Below, in pieces: positions 1 to 10,013 of a stretch of DNA of 26,732 bases (positions are counted from its first letter, which is position 1; each line of letters opens with the position of its first letter). A program made the position numbers and the translations under genes. This stretch comes from Perkinsus marinus ATCC 50983. Lineage: Eukaryota; Perkinsozoa; Perkinsida; Perkinsidae. The DNA lies in NCBI RefSeq assembly GCF_000006405.1, contig NW_003210883.1, positions 23,910-50,641 on the forward strand. Reading direction: 5' to 3'. The notes under the pieces are model-generated. The model had not been told where the DNA came from. It did not search any database and worked only from the letters and a program-made list of their open reading frames with translations.

Positions 1-439
1 CTATCTGCCCTACAGTCAATGTATCAAGAGCCTAATACTAGTGATCCGGACGTGGCACACGTGGCACGGGCGAAACAAGCTACATCACGCCAGAGACCGG
101 GAAGATCTCCGGCTCAATCGAATCGCCTGGCTCATCGAGTGAAGAGCCCTGCAGCATATAAACGGGCACAAGTGGGGGGAGATGTATCGAAAATCAATGG
201 AGTTATACCCTTGATATGAAAAACAGTGAAAAGCAAATTTCAGTCCACTTCCAGGGAAAAACAATTCAACGGCGAAAATCGTGTTTTCGCATAGAGTATT
301 TCACATGAAACCTGATATTGGGAGGTACAAGATTTGTTCACTCGTAATATTGGTGTCTCCGTGAAACTCCAATATTATACCCTGCTAATACAACACAGCG
401 CTGAGATGATCTCAGTGCATTAGCAGAAATGTATTGCAG

Positions 440-1404
440 CACCGATCTGGCACGAGCGAACTCGTGGAGTTAATCACACAACTGGAGTATGAACTTGCTG
501 AAGTGTCCATGGATCTCACAAATATGATAAGTCGAATACGACACGACCAAGAGCTTGTGAGTGAAGGACACGTATTCATCAGTTTCCTCATAACCCACTT
601 TAGATTGAGGAAGCGCTAGCAGGGATGAAGGATTGCCCCAGTATTGCAGACAAAGTTGCTTTCGCACGAGAGTTGTGCGGTCACCTCATTGATGGGCATC
701 ATTCGTCGAGTAGGACCGATCGTATCCGCTCGAGAGCTCCAGGCATAGATAGCAGTAACACGTCTGGGCTGTTGCCCTCTTATACGAAGTAACTGCTGAC
801 AGTTGTGGTATGTCATCAAGGCTACTTTTGAAAGGTCTTGTTGGCCTCCTCAGCGTGATGAATCAGCAATAGAAGGCTTGGTACGGTGGAAGGATGAGAG
901 GAATGTTTTCATCAACAGCACGAAGTATTCCGAATAAGAATAGAGTGGCGATACATTCCGACTCAGGGCGTTGGATGCCAAACTTGATCAACTGCAGAAA
1001 CTCCGTCGCGTGTTGCGAGCTCGCATTGACAGTATCGATACGAAAATCAAGACAACAACATGGATATCGTGAGTGAGCATTGTAAACTGCTTGTGCATGC
1101 AATGGGTGGTCTCACTCGATACTCCTCTCTCAATTATGTTGGACCGCTGATAGTCAATGCTTTTGTGTTGTCTATTCACATGGAATTAGTATTATCCAAT
1201 TCGCTACTCGACTCTGTCAACCGACTGCTTTGGCATTCTGTAAGCATCCAGCTTGTTTCCTCGAGGCGAGCGTCATCCCGTCGAGCCACGCGGAGTTGGA
1301 GGTCAAAATTCGAGATGGAAAGATTACATTCATCGAACTCTCAATTCGCCGGAGGCAAACAGGAATATCACTTAATATCACTATAAAGGGCCGCCCTTTA
1401 TAGT
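440..1404 (+). CDS. Coiled-coil hypothetical protein, spliced, 5' end uncertain
   Basis: I do not recognise the family. Exons that join in phase are 440-556, 604-754, 867-904 and 944-1068, with a less certain last exon from about 1271. Introns are 47, 112 and 39 nt, then about 200 nt; the first is a clean GTGAGT...TTTAG. The product is rich in charged heptads, for example ELITQLEYELAEVSMDL and LDAKLDQLQKLRRVLRARI, which suggests a coiled coil. The last exon is ambiguous because all three frames are open; the frame with VKIRDGKITFIELSIRR ends at 1404. An open frame at 1-183 could be an upstream exon, so the gene may begin outside the window. The 39 nt intron has a weak GTTTTC donor. Existence of coding sequence is fairly likely; the exact model is tentative. 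Confidence 0.4.
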
Positions 1405-1410
1405 GATATT
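1374..1410. repeat. Perfect hairpin, 17 bp arms, 3 nt loop
   Basis: The left arm is 1374-1390, the spacer CCG is 1391-1393 and the right arm 1394-1410 is its exact reverse complement. It lies at the 3' end of the coiled-coil gene, overlapping its likely stop, and upstream of histone H2B. It could act as an RNA 3'-end structure or be a trace of an excised element; neither is shown. Confidence 0.85.
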
Positions 1411-1756
1411 CACCACAACCGAATTCACACGAAGTCGTTGAGGAGATATTTTCTTATAGCTATGATCATAGTAACGTAATGGAAGTTAACGCTAGGGTAT
1501 CAGGCATAGAAATACACAAAGGAAGGCATCAACACAATCTCCTGATAATATTCTACTCGCAATTCAGCTTCACAACAGAGTTGCTCGGGGACGCAAGTTG
1601 ACGTGCACGACCATCGTTTTGAAATTGGTTTTATGAACGGTTTTTTGAATCGATTCGTAGTGTCTCTTGAAGCACCACTCGGACGAGTCGAAGCACCCAA
1701 TGCTAGCCGGATTGATCTGAGACGTCCTTGCGGTTGCGGCTCCCTCTACCTTTGCT
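1411..1756. other. Intergenic stretch upstream of H2B
   Basis: No convincing gene seen. Short open frames here have no recognisable motif. The stretch would hold the H2B promoter; I see no clear TATA element close to the ATG at 1757. Confidence 0.4.
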
Positions 1757-2282
1757 ATGTCCGAAACGCAGAATCCAGAATCACCTAAAAAGAGAGCACG
1801 TAGGTCGGGAGTGTCTGCGTTCTGTATTTTTAGTTTTGTTTTAGCGAGAAGAAGAAAGCGAAATAATGAGAGCTACAATACGTATATTTTTCGAGTATTG
1901 AAACAGGCAAGTCATTCGTCTCGGTTCGATCGTCATTGGGAGTTTGATTATTTCAGGTTCATCCGAGCACGGGGATCTCCAAGAAAGCGATGATGATTAT
2001 GAACTCGTTCGTCAATGATACGTTCGAAAAAGTAAGGTTGAACCTGCTGCTGGCAATTCGACGCTGTCCCTAGATTGTTTCGGAAGCAGCGAAATTGTGC
2101 AAGTACTCGAACAGAGGAACGCTTTCGAGCCGAGAAGTAGCCTTCATGAGATCATCTGCGTGTTGGAGCTCATTTGTTAGATTCAAACTGCGATCCGGCT
2201 GGTCCTGCCTGGCGAGCTAGCTAAGCATGCCGTGAGTGAAGGCACCAAGTCAGTTACTAAATACACTAGTGCAAATACATGA
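1757..2282 (+). CDS. Histone H2B, five exons
   Basis: Core histone H2B, which pairs with H2A in the nucleosome. Exons are 1757-1799, 1845-1906, 1957-2031, 2074-2136 and 2181-2282, giving 114 residues. The short basic tail (SPKKRAPRRRKR) leads into [30 protein letters not shown], the helix ending [20 protein letters not shown] and the hallmark C-terminus [18 protein letters not shown]. Introns are 42-50 nt. Intron 2 (1907-1956) starts with GC (GCAAGT) and ends in TTTCAG; no GT donor near it keeps the frame. All phases agree, and the family match runs from exon 2 to the stop. Multi-intron H2B genes fit a polyadenylated replacement-type histone rather than the intronless replication-dependent type. 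The tail is short for the family. Identity is very secure; the junction of exons 1 and 2 is the least certain part. Confidence 0.93.
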
Positions 2283-2430
2283 TGACTTTCTCTGTGGTTC
2301 ATCGGGGTAGTTCGATTATTTATAGTGCGTCGTTTCTTGTCGTGAAAGATATGTTGTGTTACTGCTTTGAATATGATGAACATTTTTTGGTACTTGTAAA
2401 ACTCTGGGAGTGTTATTATCACTGGTTGGA

Positions 2431-2868
2431 ATGAGTCAAGCAAAAGATGCGAAACTTGTCGACTTCGAAGTGTGGCTGAGACTAGAGCGGGACAAATTAC
2501 ACAAAGAAAAACAGGCAGACAGGCCTACTGGTTTTCATACCTAAACGTGACTACTTTAGGTGTTGGAACTTGAACGCGACAAGATCAGAGAAATCACTGG
2601 TAAAGACTTTTCTGGGTCGACTTTGACGAAAGGAGTCGACGTTGAAGCTCTGGCGGGAGATCGTGAGCGGATCGAAGGACTGCGAACAGCGATCAAAGAA
2701 AGGATTCGGGAGCTTGAACTGGCCAGGGATGATATCTCGAGGGCTCGGGAAATGCGGAAAAAAGAAGAGGAAAATCGTGAAAAACTCGAGTCGGGGCCTC
2801 CACTGTTGGGAGAATCGATGGTTGGAAAAGCATCTCAGGTTGACGATTCGAAAGATGATGGAAACTAA
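2431..2868 (+). CDS. Charged coiled-coil protein
   Basis: Family not recognised. An ATG at 2431 opens MSQAKDAKLVDFE, then a LERDKLHKEK segment; after an acceptor at CTACTTTAG (2559) the frame continues VLELERDKIREITGKDF and runs to a stop at 2868. The second part (about 100 residues) is dense in E, K and R with heptad spacing (LRTAIKERIRELELARDDI), so a coiled coil is likely. The donor is unclear: a phase-0 GTGTGG after DFE would skip the LERDKL segment, which itself resembles the start of the next exon. This may be the N-terminal part of one gene with the Pro-rich exons at 2855-3387, but I find no intron that joins the two frames. Nothing points to a specific function. Confidence 0.5.
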
Positions 2869-3387
2869 CGCGTTGAATTATAAAAAACGAATGAAGTGCA
2901 AAATTCCGGTTAAGAAGGAAATGCCTGGAGGAAAAAAAGTAATTTTACGATTTTTTTCGTGAATGAGGAAAAATAGTTTTATTTAATCAGAATAACCGCA
3001 AGTCGAGTCAGCGTTGGACTGAAAACAAGCCGAAGAATGCGGTTACTGAAAGAGCCTCTCAAACTAGTGATAGAAGTCAACGGAAAGAGAGGTGTGTACA
3101 CCAGTGCTGCCGCTGAGGCGATCAGCTTTAGGCGATCTTCTGAGTCCGAGGGCTTGTCGTATGAGAGAGCACTACAGCCAATGATGGTGTATCCACCTGT
3201 GATGATTCCGTATTATGGAGTACCAACTTACCCACCCTGGCCATGTCCACCTCCTGTTGAGCGACTAACGAAGGCGACTACAACTGTAGAGATCCCCAAG
3301 GAAGAGGGAGCACAAGTCGGCCTCGCTCGAGGAGAAATGACAGAGTCCGAGAGTGTTCCGAGCAGTACACCGGTTGGCTACGAGTAA
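2855..3387 (+). CDS. Basic then proline/tyrosine-rich protein, three exons
   Basis: Not recognised. Exons 2855-2938, 2991-3091 and 3132-3387 join in frame through introns of 52 nt (GTAATT...AATCAG) and 40 nt (GTGTGT...CTTTAG). The product starts with a Lys-rich segment (KKRMKCKIPVKKEMPGGKK), continues with a polar stretch (SSQRWTENKPKN), then a Pro/Tyr/Met-rich part (MMVYPPVMIPYYGVPTYPP) and an acidic Ser/Thr tail. The composition suggests an intrinsically disordered, possibly RNA- or SH3/WW-binding protein; that is inference from composition alone. The start overlaps the end of the preceding coiled-coil frame by 14 nt, so both may be parts of a single gene with an unresolved junction or a sequence error. 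Confidence 0.45.
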
Positions 3388-3769
3388 GAGCCCTTTTGAA
3401 TGGTTCGATTGAATCATTCGCGTGTTAGAGAGGCGGTCAGGCGAGCTGATGATGGCCCTGTGTTGAGGAATGGCTGCGAATGCATGTAAATACTCCTGTA
3501 CTTACGTCTAGTGTTTTTGAGTCTACGATACTTCACGTTTGATTGGAACACGATTAATCCTTGTCATTAGCATCGCGTATGTCGACGAGCCTTCTTATGA
3601 ACAAAGAGGCTCACAACGACGATATCGGTCTATGAGATGAATGTATAAGATTTACCTCAACTTGATCGGGCGTCCGTGTTTGCTCACCCGACTTGAGAAG
3701 TATTTCTATTAAAGGGAGAATAAACAACTCTTAATCTGACAGGCGCGTTTTAGAAGATTCTCCTTAACG

Positions 3770-4756
3770 ATGGCTACCAGCAGCTTCCAAGAATCCCACA
3801 CAGCTACATCGGCTCGCCACCTAGTGTTTATCGCCCAGTTGAGGCTCCTATCCAAATCTACTTGCCGTTGCCCCATTGACATGCGTTGGTCTATATGGGC
3901 CTTCATTCGGCGCCAACAACCACCGAGGAGTATCTTTCTCCTGGGATGTTCCACAAGGAGAGGTTCCATAGCCTCACTTGCAGCTTGTCGTCAGAGCTCT
4001 AGTGTTATCATTGAGCGCATCAACGATTACAGGCTCAACAGACGGGTGATGGAATTGCATCAAGATGGTCAAGTCCAAGAATTGCTCCCTCCGGCATTCG
4101 GTATGCGGAAGGTCGCGGCTGCTTGCAGCGATGGTGTGGTCCTGTATTGTGTCAACCTGGGGGGTTGGGGTATCTTTAGAAGAGGCCTTGAAGACGGCAA
4201 ACGCATGTCGCCGATCGGCCTCCCTTTTTTTCAAGATGACGATTACCCTCGAGACGTGTGTGTGTCCGGTTCGAGATTGTTTTTGCTCACACTTGAAAAG
4301 TGTCGTATCTACACCTACCTCTTGAACAAGAAAGAATGGCGGTATCTTTTTGATGTGGAGGGTGGCGTGAGATCGTTCGACGCGACAGAAGGCACCGATT
4401 CTGATCGACGAAGTCAATTTGTTTACATAGTCAGCGTTGACGGTCATCATGAGATTCACTATCGGCGCTCCTGTGGTGAAGTAATTGCTACCCCTCTGGC
4501 CAACGCTTGGAGCTGTAAATTCATCCCCAATGCGGATGGTCTCGCATGTGCTGTGTCTGCTAGTGATGGTGGATCGAGCGGACCTAGTCTGTGGAGCGTC
4601 TCTCTCGTCGACCTGTATTCGAGCTCGATCTTGTGTATGAGTGATGCTTTTCCTGGCTACCACATTAGGTTTATGACGGTGATGACTGATTGGAATGTTC
4701 TTGTTGCTATGGGCTGTCGAGAGGATTATGAAGTCGTCCAGTTGAGACTTGAGTGA
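3770..4756 (+). CDS. Single-exon, beta-propeller-like hypothetical protein (328 aa)
   Basis: Uninterrupted frame of 328 codons; the ATG sits in a good context (AACGATGG). I do not recognise a named family. From about residue 100 the sequence has four or more spaced strand-rich blocks, such as VAAACSDGVVLYCVN, VSGSRLFLLTLEKCRIYTY, FVYIVSVDGHHEIHYRR and FMTVMTDWNVLVAMGC. This spacing (about 40-50 residues) is typical of beta-propeller or kelch/NHL-like folds. The N-terminal 60 residues are of different, basic composition and could contain a degenerate F-box-like helix pair; this is weak. A 273-codon frame on the opposite strand covers the same ground but has low-complexity, shadow-like composition. 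No signal peptide is evident. It is one of the few intronless genes here. Confidence 0.65.
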   Translation: MATSSFQESHTATSARHLVFIAQLRLLSKSTCRCPIDMRWSIWAFIRRQQPPRSIFLLGCSTRRGSIASLAACRQSSSVIIERINDYRLNRRVMELHQDGQVQELLPPAFGMRKVAAACSDGVVLYCVNLGGWGIFRRGLEDGKRMSPIGLPFFQDDDYPRDVCVSGSRLFLLTLEKCRIYTYLLNKKEWRYLFDVEGGVRSFDATEGTDSDRRSQFVYIVSVDGHHEIHYRRSCGEVIATPLANAWSCKFIPNADGLACAVSASDGGSSGPSLWSVSLVDLYSSSILCMSDAFPGYHIRFMTVMTDWNVLVAMGCREDYEVVQLRLE

Positions 4757-4797
4757 CCCGTCGTAATCGGGTTTCTTGTCAGCGATTGTGCTCATGA

Positions 4798-5576
4798 TTA
4801 GTGTGGGGGTGACCTCACATGCAAATTCTGATTTTCTCTCTCGATTTCCGCTTGGTTGAGTTCAACGAGTGAGAAAGACTTCGTCACTAGTGACTTAGTT
4901 ACTTCGTGGAAATACACTGTACGTCCAATCTCCAATCTTTTTTGGAAAAAACTTTTTCGTTCAGAAAAAGGTTTAACAATCATATAGCATTTTCGAAAGA
5001 CTCGAGTCTATTCAACAGACTCTATTGTGTTCTTCGGGGAAAGCGGAGCTACTCAAAAACTTCATACTGAGATGGCAGAGAGCTGATGATAGAAGCCAGG
5101 CCTTAAACGAGATGTGAGACCATAGAGCCTTGCTGAACTCCACAGCTCCGATCGATCGTAAAGAGTGTACCTTGATGAGTAGCGAGCTAAAGGGCAGTGC
5201 ATGTTGTTAATAACAACTGTTATGAGCTCGAACGACTCCAACTGTGAGTGATAAAACTCTCAAGCTGATATTGGCAAGGAGAGCGGCATCTTCCACATTT
5301 GTGCGCTATTTTGAGTCTGCCTCAATATGAGTCTCCCTCGAGGATATTGGACACTGCCGAATCCCTGCCTCAAAGCTAGGCTCCTCGATTATGGAGGCTC
5401 GATAGCAGCGTGACTCCCAATAGAATCGTCCCGTACTGTAAGTAACCCAACTGTAAATTGTGAAACGGCATTGAAACGATGAAAGCCCATCCATATCACG
5501 GAATAGATCGATGGGAAGGAGGAGGGACTCTACTCGTGGCCTTGGACGGAGGGATGGACAGAAGAGAAATGAAGTA
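4798..5576. other. Non-coding stretch
   Basis: I see no gene on either strand. Short open frames carry no family motif and no splice signals that extend them. Confidence 0.4.
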
Positions 5577-5581
5577 GGTGA

Positions 5582-5718
5582 GAATCGAACCTGAGATTTC
5601 CTACATCGATAAAAACGAAGGTCTCCTCAATTCTGAGGTGTTCCGAGATGTACACAGCATGCCCAGGATGTTCCTCGTATAGGCCCAGACGTAGTTGTCG
5701 TCCAACGCCATTGGACCA
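5582..5718 (-). other. Possible decayed tRNA-like pol III A and B boxes
   Basis: On the minus strand TGGTCCAATGG (5718-5708) fits the A box and GGTTCGATTC (5591-5582) fits the B box, about 116 nt apart. The flanking bases do not form an acceptor stem and the T-arm does not pair well, so this is not a working tRNA. It could be a tRNA-derived SINE head or chance. Confidence 0.2.
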
Positions 5719-6209
5719 ACGGCTTGAACCTGTCCCAGACGTGAGGGTATTCACGCTCAGTACCTGACGAAGGTGGCTCTCAAAGTGAATGTTAGTACGG
5801 ATTGACCAAAGTCATCAACCAGAGTACTTAATCGTGCAAATCGCCTGATGGAACTCCTCAGCGTAAGGAACGAAAGTTTGAAAATGTGAGACGTGAAATG
5901 GCGTTGAAGCTACAGCAGAAGTCGAATAAGAAGTTTTTGGCGAGAGTCCATCGGATGGACTTTATCCGCCCACTCTCCCACTCCTTGATGTTGTCTGTCT
6001 TCCTAGGAGGTGCCGCAGTCACTTGTGGCTCCCGTCCTGAAACTGCGCGCAATGTCAGTATGGGAGCCAATCAGTTCGATCCGAACTGATCCGGGATCAC
6101 TGGAGTGCCTCCAGCGGAGTCTGGTTGGATCTGCAACGGGGAGTATCTATCCCCTTCCTAGGGAGGGAGTATCGGGCTAATCACGAGATCAGGCTAATGC
6201 GAAAATTAT

Positions 6210-6742
6210 TGTTGCGTTTCGGTTCCCGCAACTTCACGAGAGAAATGTACTGATCTAATTTATCTTGTTTATAGTTTCTATAACAATTCTTGCAGTTCTT
6301 TGATCTACCGAGTATATGCTTCGACAAATGTACGCGAATAGATAGAGTCAGTTACTAGGAGTATTGAGATCGACGACTGTGATGTTGGGTTCATAGATGG
6401 ACATGAACTTTCTCGTTTACTCTGTAAGTGTGACTTACTAATGAAGATTCGGGCGTTGCCAGCCATAGGCATCCCTATTCCCAAGATGAACAAAGTTTAT
6501 TGCTGATATCATATCAATCTAATAGTATGAAATGGGACATCAGGGATTCCTTGAAGCCTGCCCTCTGGGACATAATCACACAGGTTGACTAAAGCTCAGA
6601 TGACCATCAGGGAGTGTGATCGCTTCAAGTAAGCAGTTCAACACTGTCGCAGAATTGGTAAAAAATAGAACTCGCAAAACTCAACCAGGAATATCTTTCA
6701 AACAACATTGTATTCGGGCAAGTAATAAGATAATTCACTCAT
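6210..6742 (-). repeat. Dispersed module, copy 1 (inverted)
   Basis: About 530 bp that match, in reverse complement, 16267-16815 and in part 13558-13900. Shared blocks include TATGAGTGAATTATC at the left edge, GATCACACTCCCTGAT, GGGACATAATCACA, ATGATATCAGCAATAAA, the segment around ATTCGGGCGTTGCC and AAACTATAAACAAGATAAAT. No coding capacity is seen. It may be a non-autonomous element or a duplicated 3'UTR plus downstream region; the AATAAA inside could serve polyadenylation. The copies differ by scattered substitutions, so they are not recent. Confidence 0.8.
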
Positions 6743-7241
6743 ATGATATGGCCGTTCGGAACGGGCGAAGTAATTCTGGAATACGGGTATCTATTTCGAG
6801 GCTGGAAATTTGAGTTTCAATCACAAATGATCCCACTGGAGTTCGTGATTGAGTTGCGGAATCCCTTGTGATTGAATATAGTACGATACAGATGGTGAGA
6901 ATCGAGGCGGCCTCGACGAGGCGAGTTGATCTGCTATTGGGAGCTCGTATCCATTGAAGTCCAACATTCAATAATCGACTATGCTACCACCCAGACTCTG
7001 GGTCCCAGAGATATGCCTTAGCAGTAAGATCAGCTTGCATGAGCACGCGAGAGTCTCGCGGCGAGACTATCGCGGTTTGATAGGTCCTATCGGATAGGAA
7101 GATCATTTTCGTTGGCAAGTGACTCCCAGAGTTAAACTCCAATTCCACCCGGATTTTCTCTATTCGCCCACTTTCTCCATTTACCCCTTTTTTGAGAACC
7201 AATATAGCTGGTGATAGGACAAAATTTACTCGTGATTCCAA
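6735..7241 (-). pseudogene. Decayed coding remnant of unknown family
   Basis: A minus-strand frame from 7241 runs to 6735 with an interruption, so it is broken as it stands. It includes KMIFLSDRTYQTAIVSPRD and LMQADLTAKAYLWDPESG. A related stretch (LIFLSDRTY, then LLQPDCTTRAYI) occurs on the plus strand near 11915-12000, so the segment is duplicated and inverted in this window. The frame ends in the sequence YE-stop, where the stop lies in the first bases of the dispersed module copy 1. The family is not recognised; it could belong to a mobile element or to a decayed host gene. Confidence 0.3.
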
Positions 7242-7255
7242 TGAGAGTCGTCAAG

Positions 7256-7390
7256 CACTAGCTCTCAGCGAAAAACCTCTCAAAAGGCGAAAAAATCGCT
7301 GAAAGTGAAATGTTTCACTGAAACTTTTTCAGTGAAATATTTGAAACATTTCACTGAAAGATTCTCGAAATATTCCATTATGAAATATTC
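7256..7390. repeat. Cluster of TTTCACTGAAA / TTTCAGTGAAA inverted repeats
   Basis: Several short palindromic words alternate here. One 12 bp arm TTTCAGTGAAAT at about 7328 pairs with ATTTCACTGAAA at about 7350, and a GTGAAATGTTTCAC hairpin precedes them. The stretch can fold into more than one hairpin. Confidence 0.6.
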
Positions 7391-7399
7391 CAGCCACCT

Positions 7400-7985
7400 G
7401 CTAAGCTTAACTTAAGGCTGAGCTTACCACTGGTAAGACCAAACAAGCTGAATCAATAATTCTTTATAAGCCTCCAAGGTCGCGATCTGGCACATTTTGA
7501 CGCTACTGCGGTGTCACTTGGCAGCCAAGTCTTGGCTAAAGGTCGAGTCTTCCCAGTGCTAACTCAAGAGTGTCGTTGTCTAGGGAGTTAACCATTAGGA
7601 AATGATAGTGATACTAACTATAATAGAGCTACTATCAACATCATAAACCGATAATCTGTTTAATAATCCCGCAACCGGGGGCACGTGTGCAAGCGTTGGG
7701 CGCTTAACCTATGCGTGCCAGCGGAGCGATCGATGTCATGTTTGCCGAAAAAGAGATTGCCTGCAATGGAGGGTCCCTTCCGATGGCTTGGTGCAGTAAA
7801 CCCAAACCGCACTACGATTACTACACAAAAAGTAGGTGATGGACACAAAACGAAAAAAAAACTAAAAAGGGCAATAAGAAAAGAAATGCCGGCGTGGAAC
7901 TGTCGGGATGATTGAGAGTTTTCGTCATTATATCGCCAACGAGAAGGATGATTGATCCGATACACGTTGAGGCCAGAGGATGAAT
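7400..7985. other. Non-coding stretch downstream of the protease gene
   Basis: No gene is supported. It holds a short palindrome AGCCAAGTCTTGGCT near 7530 and would contain the 3'UTR of the protease on the minus strand. Confidence 0.35.
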
Positions 7986-7988
7986 GCG

Positions 7989-10013
7989 TCAATGTCCTCC
8001 AGCACAGACAGAGCTTTTCACCGAGTCGGGCATAACGGGGCTCCACCCACCAAGTTTAAGGATATTGCACGGACCTGCATATGATATGCAGCAACCTTGG
8101 GGACAAAATATGCGCGGTTTGAACAAGGTCTAGTTTGAATCGCGCATAGTCACTATGCGTTACCTGGTTTGTTTCCGGTTCGCTCGATATAGCCGAAGCC
8201 TTTCACTCCCCAAGACTCCCCCCAGGTGTTCATGATTTTCCAATAGCTACGACACAAATTAACTAGCAGGAATTACACTGGTACACTGCACTCACGGTGT
8301 TCCTTTTGAAGAAGTGCCATACCCAACGATGATCACGTAATGGCTTGGATCCAACGCTTCACAATCCTTGGCTACAAGGTTGGGCAGAGATATGCTCGAC
8401 AACATCGAGTACGCTCCCACCCGTTATGATGCCCTCACGGTAATGTCGGAATGCGGGAGTCGAAGCATACATACTGACCGCCACGGGCCCGATTGCCACA
8501 TTCCTTATCATAGCTTCTTCATCAGCTGGTGGTATGGTCACCGTTTGAGTTAATTGCCAAGGCTGAGAAAAATCAGAAAGGCTCGAACGGTTGGGGTCAA
8601 ACCCCTTCTGCTAGATTGCTCGACTTCATCACTTCGATCCTTTTTTGCGCCCTTTGGACGAAGTCTGTCCAGGCGATATCTCCTCGACGAAGAGCATTAA
8701 CAGTGATACATTCATGTGGTACAAGAACTTGCATTGCATGAAAACCTCAGACATTCGCTCGAGACAGCTGCCTCACTTTCAGACACTGCTGCTTCACATC
8801 AGTGGTGATTCGTTTCTTGCACAATCCGACCTTAGCCTCATAAGGGTAGCTGACATTCTTGACGATACCCTCCGCTATGACATATTGTAATGAAAGCCTC
8901 ACTGAACCTTTAGTGCAACCCCTGAAGTACACTGTGTTGCAATGACTGTGAGAACACGTACAAGGTGGATTCCTTATCGAGGATCCACGATCAGACAAAC
9001 TGAGCTAACTGATCGGGCTAACTGAAGAACGCAACAATGAGCTCATGAAATGGCTAGCATATCGGCATAAAGTCTAACCAAGCCGGTGTCGGCGTTGGAC
9101 TTTAAACTGACACACACACACACACACACACACACACGATCAGACAAAAGTATCGTCGTCGACTCACATATTGCCATATGGCCGACTACAGTCGACTATC
9201 TGTTGAACTGAGAATGGGACGACTTTGGGAATCCCAGCGTGTATCTTGAAACGGCTTTCCAACACGACTGAAGAGGAGCAGCCAAGGCAATGAACAAAGA
9301 CGGGCACGAATGAGGTTTCGCGCCGAAGTATTCGATCCAACTGGAGACTCACCAGCGGCTGCTATCGCGTAGCAGCTACCACAATTCTTTGTTTGATCTC
9401 GCACTGGCCCCAACGCGCCTAGAGCCTCCCAATCCACCGACGCAGGAGGAGCCTTCAAGTTGTCTTCTAGGTCTGGGAAGGTTATGCTCTTCGTGAAGCG
9501 ATAAGAGAGTAGCCTCACAGGTTGACCCATTGATATTCGAGGATGTTCGTTCCTCCTCGGGTTCAGGATCCTGAACACACGTTAACGCTTCATTGAATAC
9601 TTCACTTGGTATATCAGCATGCTCATTGAGGCCGATCTCATGGGATATATCGCCTGAATTACACAACAGTAGAGCATAATCGTTCGCATCGTGGGTGCGG
9701 CATCATCCACCATAGGCTTTCAGATCGTTTATCTCCCTCAAACTATGCATGAACGCAGCCTTCGCAACCTCGTACTGTTCCTTCGAACCATACTTCTTGT
9801 TGTACCTACGAGATTGGAATAGAGGGCCTCTCTAAGAGGGGGACCTGCGTGGCTGTACGCCAACTAACGATGTCAATCTGACGGTGCATCTCACGTCCTT
9901 ATGAACTCCCGGAAGGCTTGCTCGATGTCACTAACTCCAGTCACCTGGCTCGAGCCTCTGACCACACCCTGAGCCACGATAACGAGAGATAGAATTCCGA
10001 CGGTGAACCACAT
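7989..10013 (-). CDS. Papain-family (C1A) cysteine protease, ten exons, complete
   Basis: Secreted or lysosomal cathepsin L-like endopeptidase of 366 residues. Exons from the ATG: 10013-9895, 9805-9711, 9653-9519, 9472-9353, 9267-9168, 8921-8777, 8562-8421, 8371-8296, 8246-8164, 8074-7989; every phase fits. Residues 1-20 are a signal peptide (MWFTVGILSLVIVAQG). The I29 prodomain follows (AFREFIRTYNKKYGSKEQYE, then IGLNEHADIPSEVF). Mature start is near PPASVDWEA. Oxyanion Q143, catalytic C150 (NCGSCYA; the usual W after Cys is Y), H296 (SHYVIIVGYG) and N317 (MNTWGESWG) are all present, as are GCTKGS and VSYPYEA. Nine introns run from 46 to 246 nt; intron 5 carries a CA/TG repeat. If intron 9 were retained, the protein would end GNKPGNA. 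Function as a broad digestive or processing protease is inferred from the family. Confidence 0.93.
8143..8159. repeat. Palindrome at the donor of protease intron 9
   Basis: CGCATAGT, one base, ACTATGCG. It begins four bases inside the intron from the GT donor on the minus strand, where pairing could hide the donor. Retention of the intron would give an early stop after GNKPGNA. Confidence 0.75.
9110..9137. repeat. CA/TG dinucleotide microsatellite
   Basis: About 13 uninterrupted CA units, lying inside intron 5 of the cysteine protease gene. A good length-polymorphism marker. Confidence 0.95.

Noticed and set aside
3974-4795. 273-codon open frame on the minus strand
   Set aside because: It is the shadow of the 328-codon plus-strand gene. 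Its composition (many H, T, R and S, no hydrophobic pattern) is that of a reverse frame.
5530-5754. A genuine tRNA gene at the B-box match
   Set aside because: The acceptor stem and the T-stem do not pair, and the A to B distance is too long without a plausible anticodon-loop intron.
9376-9666. Two overlapping minus-strand frames as separate proteins
   Set aside because: They are successive exons of the cysteine protease read through a 46 nt intron (9518-9473).
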